Origin: an uncultured Bacteroidales bacterium | GTDB lineage: Bacteria > Bacteroidota > Bacteroidia > Bacteroidales > P3 | Direction: 5' to 3' | Assembly (NCBI GenBank): GCA_947176325.1 | Contig: CAMWQD010000045.1 | Coordinates: 1-8,487, forward strand | Length of the DNA stretch: 8,487 nt | Shown here: positions 1 to 6,619 of the stretch, piece by piece | Layout: the number at the start of each line of letters is the position of its first letter | Numbering within the stretch: position 1 is the stretch's first letter | Program-made: the position numbers and the translations under genes | Notes under the pieces: generated by a model | The model's database searches: none | What the model was told of the DNA's origin: nothing | What the model saw: only the letters and a program-made list of their open reading frames with translations

Positions 1-1085
1 TCGGTGAGGGCTTTTTGGTAGGCGCGGGCGTTGGCGCGGTGACGGGCGTAGTCGGCGGCGAAGCTGTGATAGCCGCAGAAATCGGCGCGGGCGCAGAAAT
101 AGAGATAGTTCGTGGACTTATTCTGCAAGACGGCATCGAGCGAGGACACCGAAGGCGTGCAGATGGGGCCCGGGGGCAATCCTTTGTTTTTGTAGGTGTT
201 GTAGGGTGAAGGGGCTTGCAGGTGCTCTTTGAGGATGCGGCGCAGGGCAAAGTCGCCCACGGCATATTTCACGGTGGGGTCGGCCTGCAACAACATTCCC
301 TTGCGCAAGCGGTTCAGATAGACGGAGGCGATGTCGGGGCGCTCGTCGGTCTTGAGGGTCTCTTCCTCCACAATAGAAGCCAAGGTGCTCACCTGCACAC
401 GGTTGAGTTTCATCGCAGAAGCCTTTTCGCGGCGCGAATCGTTCCAAAACCTGTTCTGTTCGCTGTACATACGGCGGAAAAAGCCCTCCGCATCGGTATT
501 CCAATAGAAGTAGTAGGTGTTGGGAATGAAGACGGCCAACACCGTGCGAGTGTCGAAAGGCTGTGTGGGTGCGTCCGTCGAGGCGTCTTCGGAAAGGGGA
601 TAGTGAAAGGCGGCGAGGTAGGCGCTGTCGGAAAGCAGGGTGGCGAGGGATGCCGAGTCGGCTTCTATCTGTTTGGAAATGACACCCGAAAGTTGCGCCA
701 CCGTGCGCACTTTGTTGAAAGTCACCTTCACCTGATCCTGATGCCCGCGGCGAAGCTTCTCCACCACCTGACGGGCGGTCATGCCGCGCTGCAACACGTA
801 ACGGCCCGGCAACACCCGTTCCGGATAGGATTTGGCTCTCGACAAGATATTGAAGTTGAGCATCTTGATGTTTCCGCTTTGGCGCAAGCTGTCTTGCACG
901 GCCTTGTAGGAAGAACCCGTGGAAATGAAGATTTCGGTGCGGTTCTTCACGGCCGAACCCATGCCGACCGAGGCCACAAGACACATCAGGGCGAAAATCA
1001 ACACCGCCGCCCCGTAGAGCGAGATTTTGAGTTTCCTGCTGAATTTCTTTTTCCTTCTTCCGTAATAGGTGGGTTTCTTTCTCAT
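1..1085 (-). CDS. mltG: Endolytic murein transglycosylase MltG (YceG-like), 3' end cut by window edge
   Basis: MltG is an inner-membrane lytic transglycosylase that cuts nascent peptidoglycan strands and so sets glycan chain length. The reading frame starts at the ATG on the complement of 1083-1085 and stays open for 361 codons to the left edge, with no stop seen. The N-terminus is basic (RKKPTYYGRRKKK), then a membrane segment at about residues 21-43. A LysM-like/YceG region follows. The motif ASIVEEET (236-243) matches the family segment that carries the catalytic glutamate, and it is followed by VYLNRLRKGMLLQADPTVKY (255-274) and YNTYKNKGLPPGPI (295-308), all typical of the family. Family members are about 340-360 residues, so only a few codons are probably missing. 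It begins 4 bases after the metG stop, so the two are probably cotranscribed. Assignment is confident; the missing end is the only gap. Confidence 0.95.
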   Translation of the reverse strand, partial: MRKKPTYYGRRKKKFSRKLKISLYGAAVLIFALMCLVASVGMGSAVKNRTEIFISTGSSYKAVQDSLRQSGNIKMLNFNILSRAKSYPERVLPGRYVLQRGMTARQVVEKLRRGHQDQVKVTFNKVRTVAQLSGVISKQIEADSASLATLLSDSAYLAAFHYPLSEDASTDAPTQPFDTRTVLAVFIPNTYYFYWNTDAEGFFRRMYSEQNRFWNDSRREKASAMKLNRVQVSTLASIVEEETLKTDERPDIASVYLNRLRKGMLLQADPTVKYAVGDFALRRILKEHLQAPSPYNTYKNKGLPPGPICTPSVSSLDAVLQNKSTNYLYFCARADFCGYHSFAADYARHRANARAYQKALT

Positions 1086-1089
1086 GGAT

Positions 1090-3180
1090 CTATCGAATTT
1101 CCATACCCACGCGCGCATCGGCGGCAGGCTCCACAAAATGCAGTTTTCCGTCGGGGTTCTGACTCATCAGAATCATGCCGTGCGACTCGATGCCCTTGAG
1201 CGGCTTCGGCTCCAAGTTGGCCAACAGACACACTTTGCGCCCCACCACTTCTTCGGGCTTGAAACTTTCGGCTATTCCGCTCACCACCACACGTTTATCC
1301 ATACCCGTATTCAAGGTGAGCTTCATGAGTTTCTTGGTCTTGGGCACCAATTCGGCCTCCAGCACCTCCGCCACGCGGATATCCATCTTGGCGAAATCGT
1401 CGTAGGAAACCGCCGCTTTCTGCGGCTCCACATTCACCGGAGCCGAAGCCGCGGCCGCCGCAAGATTGGCGTCTTTGGTAGCTTGCAGTTTGTCTATCTG
1501 TTTCTGCACCGCCTCGTCCTCAATCTTCTCAAAGAGAAGCTCGGCGGGATTGAGTTGATGTCCGTTGTCCAACAAAGTGTCGCGCTCGGCATCGTCCCAC
1601 TTCAAAGGCGTTATATTCAAAATCTTATAAAGATGTTCGGAGGTGAAGGGCAGGAAAGGTTCGCCCAACACGGCCAGGTGCGCGGCAATCTGAAGGGAAA
1701 TGTTCAACACGGTTTCCACGCGGGCGGGGTCGGTCTTGAACTGCTTCCACGGCTCGTTGTCGGTGAGGTATTTGTTGCCCAGACGCGCCAAGTTCATCAG
1801 CTCGTTCAAGGCCTCGCGGAAACGGTAGGCCTCCACGCTCTGCGCGATGCGGGCGGGAAAAGCCTGCATTTCCTCCAACACCGCCTTGTCGGCCTCGGTG
1901 AGAGCGCCCCGGGCGGGCACCTTGCCTCCGAAATACTTATGCGTGAGCACCACGGTGCGGTTCACGAAATTGCCGTAAATGGCCAGCAATTCGTTGTTGT
2001 TGCGCGCCTGAAAGTCTTTCCATGTGAAATCGTTGTCTTTCGATTCGGGCGCGTTGGCCGTGAGCACGTAGCGCAGCACGTCCTGCTTGCCCGGAAAGTC
2101 GGCCAAGTATTCGTGCAACCACACCGCCCAGTTGCGCGAAGTGGAGATTTTGTCGCCCTCGAGGTTCAGAAATTCGTTGGCCGGCACATTGTCGGGCAAA
2201 ACGTAGCCTTCGTGGGCGCGGAGCATGCAGGGGAAGATGATGCAGTGGAACACGATATTGTCCTTGCCGATGAAGTGTACAAGCTTGGTATCCTTGTCTT
2301 TCCAATATTTTTCCCACGCATCGGGCAAGAGTTCCTTGGTGGCCGAGATATAGCCGATGGGCGCGTCGAACCACACGTAGAGCACCTTGCCTTCGGTATC
2401 GGGCAGAGGCAGAGGCACGCCCCAGTCCAAATCGCGCGTCACGGCGCGGGGTTGCAGGCCGCCGTCTATCCAAGACTTGCACTGCCCGTAGACATTGGTG
2501 CGCCAATCGTCTTTATGCCCCTGCAAAATCCACTCCCTCAAAAAGTTCTCGTATTTATTGAGCGGCAGATACCAATGTTTGGTCTCTTTCTTGACGGGCG
2601 CGTTGCCGCTGATGGCGCTCTTGGGGTTGAGCAGTTCGTCGGGGCTGAGCGAGGAGCCGCATTTCTCGCATTGGTCGCCGTAGGCACCCTCCGCGCCGCA
2701 CTTGGGGCAGGTGCCGGTGATGTAGCGGTCGGCCAGGAACTGCTTGTTTTCCTCGTCGTAATACTGCATGGAGGTCTTTTCCTCGAAACAGCCTTTGTCG
2801 TAGAGGGTCTTGAAGAAGTCGGAGGCCGTTTTGGCATGCATGGGCGAGGAAGTGCGCGAATAGATGTCGAACGATATGCCGAATTCCTTGAAAGAATCGC
2901 GGATAAGGGTGTGATAATAATCGACAATGGCCTGCGGGGTGGTGTTCTGCTTGCGCGCCTTGATGGTGATGGGCACACCGTGTTCGTCGCTGCCGCCGAT
3001 GAAAAGCACGTCGCGGCCCCGGCTGCGCAGGTAGCGCACGTAGATGTCGGCGGGAACGTAAACGCCGGCCAGGTGGCCTATATGCACGGGGCCGTTGGCG
3101 TAAGGAAGTGCGGAAGTTACCGTGTAGCGTTGGGGATAGCCCTCGGTGTAATTATCAACTCTTTGCTGTTGAGAAATCAT
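1090..3180 (-). CDS. metG: Methionyl-tRNA synthetase with C-terminal tRNA-binding domain
   Basis: Class I synthetase that charges tRNA-Met with methionine in the cytoplasm, serving both initiation and elongation. The 696-residue product has HIGH at 33-36 in the Rossmann catalytic core, two zinc knuckles CPKC and CEKC (Cys158, 161, 171, 174), and the second ATP-binding motif as KISTS (344-348), a variant I know as usual for Bacteroidota. The alpha-helical anticodon-binding domain follows, then an Ala-rich linker, then a C-terminal EMAPII-like tRNA-binding domain from about 593 to 696 that usually drives dimerisation. The ATG at 3178-3180 is the only start before HIGH; codons upstream in frame offer no start. 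It is first in a minus-strand unit with mltG and diverges from the serine hydrolase gene. The whole gene lacks TTA, CTA and TCA codons. Confidence 0.98.
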   Translation of the reverse strand: MISQQQRVDNYTEGYPQRYTVTSALPYANGPVHIGHLAGVYVPADIYVRYLRSRGRDVLFIGGSDEHGVPITIKARKQNTTPQAIVDYYHTLIRDSFKEFGISFDIYSRTSSPMHAKTASDFFKTLYDKGCFEEKTSMQYYDEENKQFLADRYITGTCPKCGAEGAYGDQCEKCGSSLSPDELLNPKSAISGNAPVKKETKHWYLPLNKYENFLREWILQGHKDDWRTNVYGQCKSWIDGGLQPRAVTRDLDWGVPLPLPDTEGKVLYVWFDAPIGYISATKELLPDAWEKYWKDKDTKLVHFIGKDNIVFHCIIFPCMLRAHEGYVLPDNVPANEFLNLEGDKISTSRNWAVWLHEYLADFPGKQDVLRYVLTANAPESKDNDFTWKDFQARNNNELLAIYGNFVNRTVVLTHKYFGGKVPARGALTEADKAVLEEMQAFPARIAQSVEAYRFREALNELMNLARLGNKYLTDNEPWKQFKTDPARVETVLNISLQIAAHLAVLGEPFLPFTSEHLYKILNITPLKWDDAERDTLLDNGHQLNPAELLFEKIEDEAVQKQIDKLQATKDANLAAAAASAPVNVEPQKAAVSYDDFAKMDIRVAEVLEAELVPKTKKLMKLTLNTGMDKRVVVSGIAESFKPEEVVGRKVCLLANLEPKPLKGIESHGMILMSQNPDGKLHFVEPAADARVGMEIR

Positions 3181-3191
3181 GAAATGCTCAG

Positions 3192-3221
3192 TTTTTAGGG
3201 GTATTTTTTCAAATAATTTTG
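3192..3221 (+). promoter_or_regulatory. Candidate Bacteroidota-type promoter for the plus-strand operon
   Basis: TAATTTTG at 3214-3221 matches the TAnnTTTG -7 consensus. The -33 region is a T-run (3192-3196) rather than a clear TTTG, so this side is weaker. Transcription would begin near 3228, giving a leader of about 35 nt before the ATG at 3264. The element directly abuts the -7 element of the opposite promoter, so the two RNA polymerases could compete. Confidence 0.45.
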
Positions 3222-3252
3222 CAAAGATATAACAAACAGACTTAAGAGTAAA
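3222..3252 (-). promoter_or_regulatory. Candidate Bacteroidota-type promoter for metG-mltG
   Basis: On the minus strand, TATCTTTG (complement of 3222-3229) matches the TAnnTTTG -7 element of the Bacteroidota primary sigma factor. A TTTA (complement of 3249-3252) lies 19 bases upstream, a 3 of 4 match to the TTTG -33 element at about the expected spacing. Transcription would begin near 3215 and leave a leader of roughly 35 nt before the metG ATG. This is a consensus match only. Confidence 0.55.
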
Positions 3253-3263
3253 GGGTTTTGCGT

Positions 3264-4544
3264 ATGGCGAAAAGACGTTTTTTTCCGGTGGTGCTGCTTT
3301 TGGCGGTGGGCGTGAGCCTGCTCACTCCCTTGCCGTGGATTACCGCACAGAGCGTGCGTTACGGCGAGGGGCCGATGATTTACGAGTTGCAGGATTTCAG
3401 CGCCGACGTGCAGTTGCGCAACTATGCCGATTCGTGCAAGGCGGCGCAAATAGACGAGGTGTTGCGGGAAGCCTATCGGAGAGGGGCTTTCAGCGGACAG
3501 GTGCTTTATGCCGAAAGCGGAAAGGTAATTTACAGTGAATGTTTCGGTTTCTCGGATATCCGCACGCACCGCGACTCTATCTGCCCTCACAGCGCGTTTC
3601 AGCTCGCCTCCCTTTCCAAACCCTTCACGGCGGTGGCCGTGATGCAGCTCTACCAAAACGGACGGCTCGACATCTACCAACCCGTCAAGACCTACCTCAA
3701 GGATTTTCCTTTCAGCAACATCACCGTCAAAGACCTGCTGCAACACCGCTCGGGCCTCAAGAACTACATCTATATCGCCGACCGCTACTGGCCCAACAAG
3801 AAGAAGCCTCTCGGCAACCGCGACATCAGCCCGCTTCTGGCGCAGTATGGGCGCACGCTCGATTTCACGCCCGGTTCGCGCTTCAAATACTGCAATTCCA
3901 ACTATGCGTATCTGGCTCTTTTGGTGGAGGAAATATCGGGAATGACGTTTTCCGACTATTTCGACCGGAATATTGCCCAACCTCTTGGAATGTCGCATAC
4001 TTTTGTGTATGATTATGAGAACCCACGGCGGGACAGCGTGGTGAACGGCTACTCCTACTCGCGCCGAAACGGCTTCTACAAACGCTATCCCGACTATCTG
4101 GACGGCGTGGTGGGCGACAAGGGGCTCTACTCCACCGCCGAAGACATCTTCCGTTTCGACCAAGCGCTCTACGACCCCAACTTCTTGGCCGACAGCATCC
4201 TGCAACTCATGTTCACCCCCGCCGAAGAACTCACGCCCAAACACAACGTCACCTACGGCATGGGCTTCCGCGTGCGGCAGGACACCTCGGGCTATCAGAC
4301 CGTGTTCCACAACGGCTGGTGGAAAGGCTTCCGCACCTACTTCACCCACGACTACCGCAGCGGCCGCACGCTCATTTGGCTCAACAACCGCAGCGACGTC
4401 ACCATAAACCCCTACATCGAAAAGATTTTCGAGATTGCGGGCAGTTTCAACGGCGGCAGCGCGGGCGATGCCTATGCGGGCGGCGACGACCGCCGCGAGC
4501 GGGAACTCAACGAGCGCGGGGAAACCTACGGCTCCAATGAATAG
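3264..4544 (+). CDS. Secreted serine hydrolase, beta-lactamase/DD-peptidase (SxxK) family
   Basis: A 426-residue member of the class C beta-lactamase-like serine hydrolases. The N-terminus is a signal peptide (basic MAKRR, hydrophobic core to about residue 27, possible cleavage near TAQ-S), so it should act in the periplasm or outside. The three active-site motifs are present: SLSK (Ser116 nucleophile, Lys119), YCN (Tyr209, Asn211) and HNG (349-351). HxG in place of KTG resembles R61-type DD-peptidases and related esterases more than true AmpC enzymes. The last 30 or so residues are rich in Gly, Asp, Glu and Arg and look like a disordered tail. The ATG at 3264 is chosen over an in-frame TTG at 3258. 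It is the first gene of the plus-strand operon that includes dapF, consistent with, but not proof of, a cell-wall peptide substrate. True beta-lactamase, carboxypeptidase or esterase activity cannot be told apart here. Confidence 0.9.
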   Translation: MAKRRFFPVVLLLAVGVSLLTPLPWITAQSVRYGEGPMIYELQDFSADVQLRNYADSCKAAQIDEVLREAYRRGAFSGQVLYAESGKVIYSECFGFSDIRTHRDSICPHSAFQLASLSKPFTAVAVMQLYQNGRLDIYQPVKTYLKDFPFSNITVKDLLQHRSGLKNYIYIADRYWPNKKKPLGNRDISPLLAQYGRTLDFTPGSRFKYCNSNYAYLALLVEEISGMTFSDYFDRNIAQPLGMSHTFVYDYENPRRDSVVNGYSYSRRNGFYKRYPDYLDGVVGDKGLYSTAEDIFRFDQALYDPNFLADSILQLMFTPAEELTPKHNVTYGMGFRVRQDTSGYQTVFHNGWWKGFRTYFTHDYRSGRTLIWLNNRSDVTINPYIEKIFEIAGSFNGGSAGDAYAGGDDRRERELNERGETYGSNE

Positions 4545-4579
4545 CATTCAAGATATTTATATATAACGGTTTGCGTAAT

Positions 4580-5248
4580 ATGAAAAATCCTCATACCGAC
4601 ACTTCCCGCAAAGCCCGTACCCGTTGGGGCATCGCCCTTTTGGTGACGGGCGGGGTGTTTCTGCTTATCCTGGCGCTTTCGTTCCTGATGACGCGGGGCA
4701 TGCTCTCCCTGCCCGACTGGAGCCGGCAGACAACGCCCGTGGAGGTTCCCGAGCGGGAACGGCCTCAGATAGAGGTGCCCCGCGCCACAAGTTCATCGGA
4801 ACTTAAAGATTATTACGAGAATAACCCCCGCGACAAGGTTCTGCCCCGCGAAACCGCGGAGGAAGAGGACGACTACTACACGCGCCCCGACGGTTCGGCC
4901 TGGGTGAAGGACAAGTCTAACGAGAACATTTTGGGCGACACCAAGAAAGGCGAGGGCAACTTTCAGGAAAAGGAACAGGCGAAGGCCGAGGCCGTTACCA
5001 ACCGCCCGCTGCACGTGGAATTTTGGGAAAGCCCCGTGAATTTCAAGGGCTATAAGATGAACGGCAACAACGTGATTCTCTATGGTATATCGCCCGACGA
5101 TTCCTTGCGTTTCGAAAGGCGGAAAGACGGGGTTTGGATGTATCATTTCAACGAAAACGCCGTGTATCTGTTGGTGCCCACCACCGACGACAAGCCTTTC
5201 AACCGCATCAATTCCGAACCGGGTTTGGAGGTGAAGACCGTGAATTAA
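4580..5248 (+). CDS. Single-pass membrane protein of unknown function
   Basis: I do not recognise a named family. The 222-residue product has a short polar, basic N-terminus, a membrane helix at about 16-38, then a Pro/Glu-rich and strongly charged stretch (about 50-140; e.g. EVPERERPQIEVP, EEEDDYY) that looks extended or disordered. A more ordered C-terminal module (about 145-200) has LHVEFWESP, GYKMNGNNVILYGI and VWMYHFNENAVYLLVP, which suggest short beta strands. By the positive-inside rule the N-terminus is cytoplasmic and the bulk is periplasmic. The ATG at 4580 is chosen over a TTG at 4571. It lies 35 bases after the serine hydrolase and 11 before dapF, so probably in the same transcript. 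A role in the envelope is an inference from topology and neighbours only. Confidence 0.85.
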   Translation: MKNPHTDTSRKARTRWGIALLVTGGVFLLILALSFLMTRGMLSLPDWSRQTTPVEVPERERPQIEVPRATSSSELKDYYENNPRDKVLPRETAEEEDDYYTRPDGSAWVKDKSNENILGDTKKGEGNFQEKEQAKAEAVTNRPLHVEFWESPVNFKGYKMNGNNVILYGISPDDSLRFERRKDGVWMYHFNENAVYLLVPTTDDKPFNRINSEPGLEVKTVN

Positions 5249-5259
5249 AGAGCCCGGCC

Positions 5260-6096
5260 ATGCAGGAAATCCGTTTTTTCAAATATCAGGGGGCGGGCAA
5301 CGACTTTGTGGTGCTCGACAACCGCAAGGGGGAGTTTTCTTCGCTCACGGAGAAGCAGATAGCGCGTCTCTGCCACCGCCGTTTCGGCATAGGTGCCGAC
5401 GGTTTAATGATGTTGGAGGAGGCGTCAACGGGGGCTTCTGCGCGTTTCAAAATGGATTTCTATAATTCGGACGGCAGGGCGGGTTCCATGTGCGGCAACG
5501 GAGGGCGTTGCATCTGCGCTTTCGCGCTTTCCTTGGGCTTGGTGAAGCGGGGCGAAACCTTTTCTTTCGAGGCGCCCGACGGTCTGCACGAGGCCTGTAT
5601 ATGGGAAGGCGAAGACGGGGCGGAAACCGTAGCCTTGAAGATGCGGGATGTGGAGCGTTGGGAATTCGACGAGAAACGTCATATCTACTTGATTGATACG
5701 GGTTCACCTCATTATATTTGCTTTGTGGGGAACTGCGCCGAAGCCGATGTGGTGAACGAGGGAAAACGTATCCGCTATTCGGAGGAATTTCCCGCCGGCA
5801 TCAATGTGGATTTTGTGGAGATTTTGAAGGAGGGGGATTTGTGGGTGCGCACCTATGAACGGGGCGTGGAGGACGAAACTTTTGCCTGCGGAACGGGCGT
5901 GACGGCCTCGGCGCTTGCTTTCGCGCTCGAAAAGGGAGGAAACGAAACGCATCACGATATAAAAATTCACACACGGGGCGGCGACCTCCGCGTGGCTTTC
6001 GATAGAATGGCGGGCGAAGGGGTCTCCCGCCGTTTCGGTCATATCACGCTCACCGGCCCCGCCTGTAAAGTTTTTGAAGGTGTCTGCCGTGGATAA
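5260..6096 (+). CDS. dapF: Diaminopimelate epimerase
   Basis: Converts LL-diaminopimelate to meso-diaminopimelate, the step that supplies both lysine synthesis and the cross-linking residue of peptidoglycan. The 278-residue length is typical. The two pseudo-symmetric halves each carry the catalytic cysteine: Cys78 in MCGNGGRC and Cys210 in ACGTGVTA. Other family signatures are GAGNDFVVLDN (11-21), RRFGIGADGLM (40-50), DTGSPHYICFV (146-156) and the acid/amide patches FPAGINVDFVE and TYERGVEDET. PLP-independent, cytoplasmic enzyme. Start is the ATG at 5260; an open frame extends further upstream to 5134 but only over the coding sequence of the preceding gene. The stop overlaps the likely start of the GNAT gene. 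No Shine-Dalgarno is obvious. Confidence 0.98.
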   Translation: MQEIRFFKYQGAGNDFVVLDNRKGEFSSLTEKQIARLCHRRFGIGADGLMMLEEASTGASARFKMDFYNSDGRAGSMCGNGGRCICAFALSLGLVKRGETFSFEAPDGLHEACIWEGEDGAETVALKMRDVERWEFDEKRHIYLIDTGSPHYICFVGNCAEADVVNEGKRIRYSEEFPAGINVDFVEILKEGDLWVRTYERGVEDETFACGTGVTASALAFALEKGGNETHHDIKIHTRGGDLRVAFDRMAGEGVSRRFGHITLTGPACKVFEGVCRG

Positions 6097-6616
6097 CAAT
6101 TTCTTTCTGAGGGCTTTGGAGCCCGACGACCTCAACGCCGTGTTCGAGGCCGAAAACCGACGCGAAGCCCTGCTTTCGGGAGAGTGCCGCATACCCTATT
6201 CCTACGCCTTTCTCAAACAGTATATCGAAAGTTCGCTCAAGGAAACCTTCTTGAGTTCGGGGCAATTAAGGCTCATGGTGTCGCGTTTTTCCGAGAGTGG
6301 CGGTTCTGCCCGTGAGGATGTGGGCATCGTCGATTTCTTTAACTACGATGCGTTCTGCGCCCGTGCCGAGATAGGCATTCTCCTCTACGACCGTTCACGC
6401 TCGCAGGGACTTTCGCCGAAAATTCTCGATATGGCGCTCAATTACGCCCGAAACCAATTAAATTTGCATCAGCTTTACGCCGAAATCCTCGCCAACAACG
6501 CTCCCAGCCTCCACTTGTTTAGGGAGGCGGGATTCGAGCCGTGCGGCATCAAGAAAGACTGGTTCCGCGCCGGCGGCGAATGGATAGACGTGCATGGCTT
6601 TCAAAAACTGCTCTGA
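6089..6616 (+). CDS. GNAT family N-acetyltransferase (RimJ/RimL/SpeG-like)
   Basis: A 175-residue acetyl-CoA-dependent N-acetyltransferase. The fold is suggested by the N-terminal FFLRALEPDDL (5-15), the beta strand EIGILLYD (94-101), the acetyl-CoA pyrophosphate loop RSQGLS (104-109, fitting Q/RxxGxG/A with Ser in the last place), and the C-terminal NNAPSLHLFREAGFE (136-150) typical of RimJ/RimL-like members. The substrate cannot be read from sequence: ribosomal protein N-termini, polyamines or small metabolites are all possible. The start is chosen as GTG at 6089, which gives the usual short lead to FFLRALEP and overlaps the dapF stop by 8 bases. In-frame alternatives are GTG at 6080 and TTG at 6074, and would add 3 or 5 residues. 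The tight overlap implies translational coupling to dapF. Confidence 0.88.
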   Translation: MDNNFFLRALEPDDLNAVFEAENRREALLSGECRIPYSYAFLKQYIESSLKETFLSSGQLRLMVSRFSESGGSAREDVGIVDFFNYDAFCARAEIGILLYDRSRSQGLSPKILDMALNYARNQLNLHQLYAEILANNAPSLHLFREAGFEPCGIKKDWFRAGGEWIDVHGFQKLL

Positions 6617-6619
6617 CCC

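Noticed and set aside
2137..2151. KISTS in MetRS as a damaged KMSKS motif
   Set aside because: This variant is usual in Bacteroidota MetRS, and the rest of the protein is intact, so it is not evidence of decay.
1069..3198. A 709-codon open frame on the plus strand across metG
   Set aside because: It mirrors metG in codon register, its translation is His/Arg/Val-rich with no recognisable motif, and metG itself is certain. It results from codon bias.
4478..4500. GC-rich inverted repeat (GGCGG ... CCGCC) near the end of the serine hydrolase gene as a terminator
   Set aside because: Only a 5-bp stem, inside coding sequence, with no T-run after it; expected in a GC-rich Gly/Asp/Arg stretch.
3195..4547. 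A 450-codon minus-strand frame across the serine hydrolase
   Set aside because: Same register-matched shadow. The plus strand carries a signal peptide and all three active-site motifs.
5134..5259. N-terminal extension of dapF in the same open frame
   Set aside because: It lies over the coding sequence of the preceding gene, and the ATG at 5260 gives the standard DapF N-terminus.
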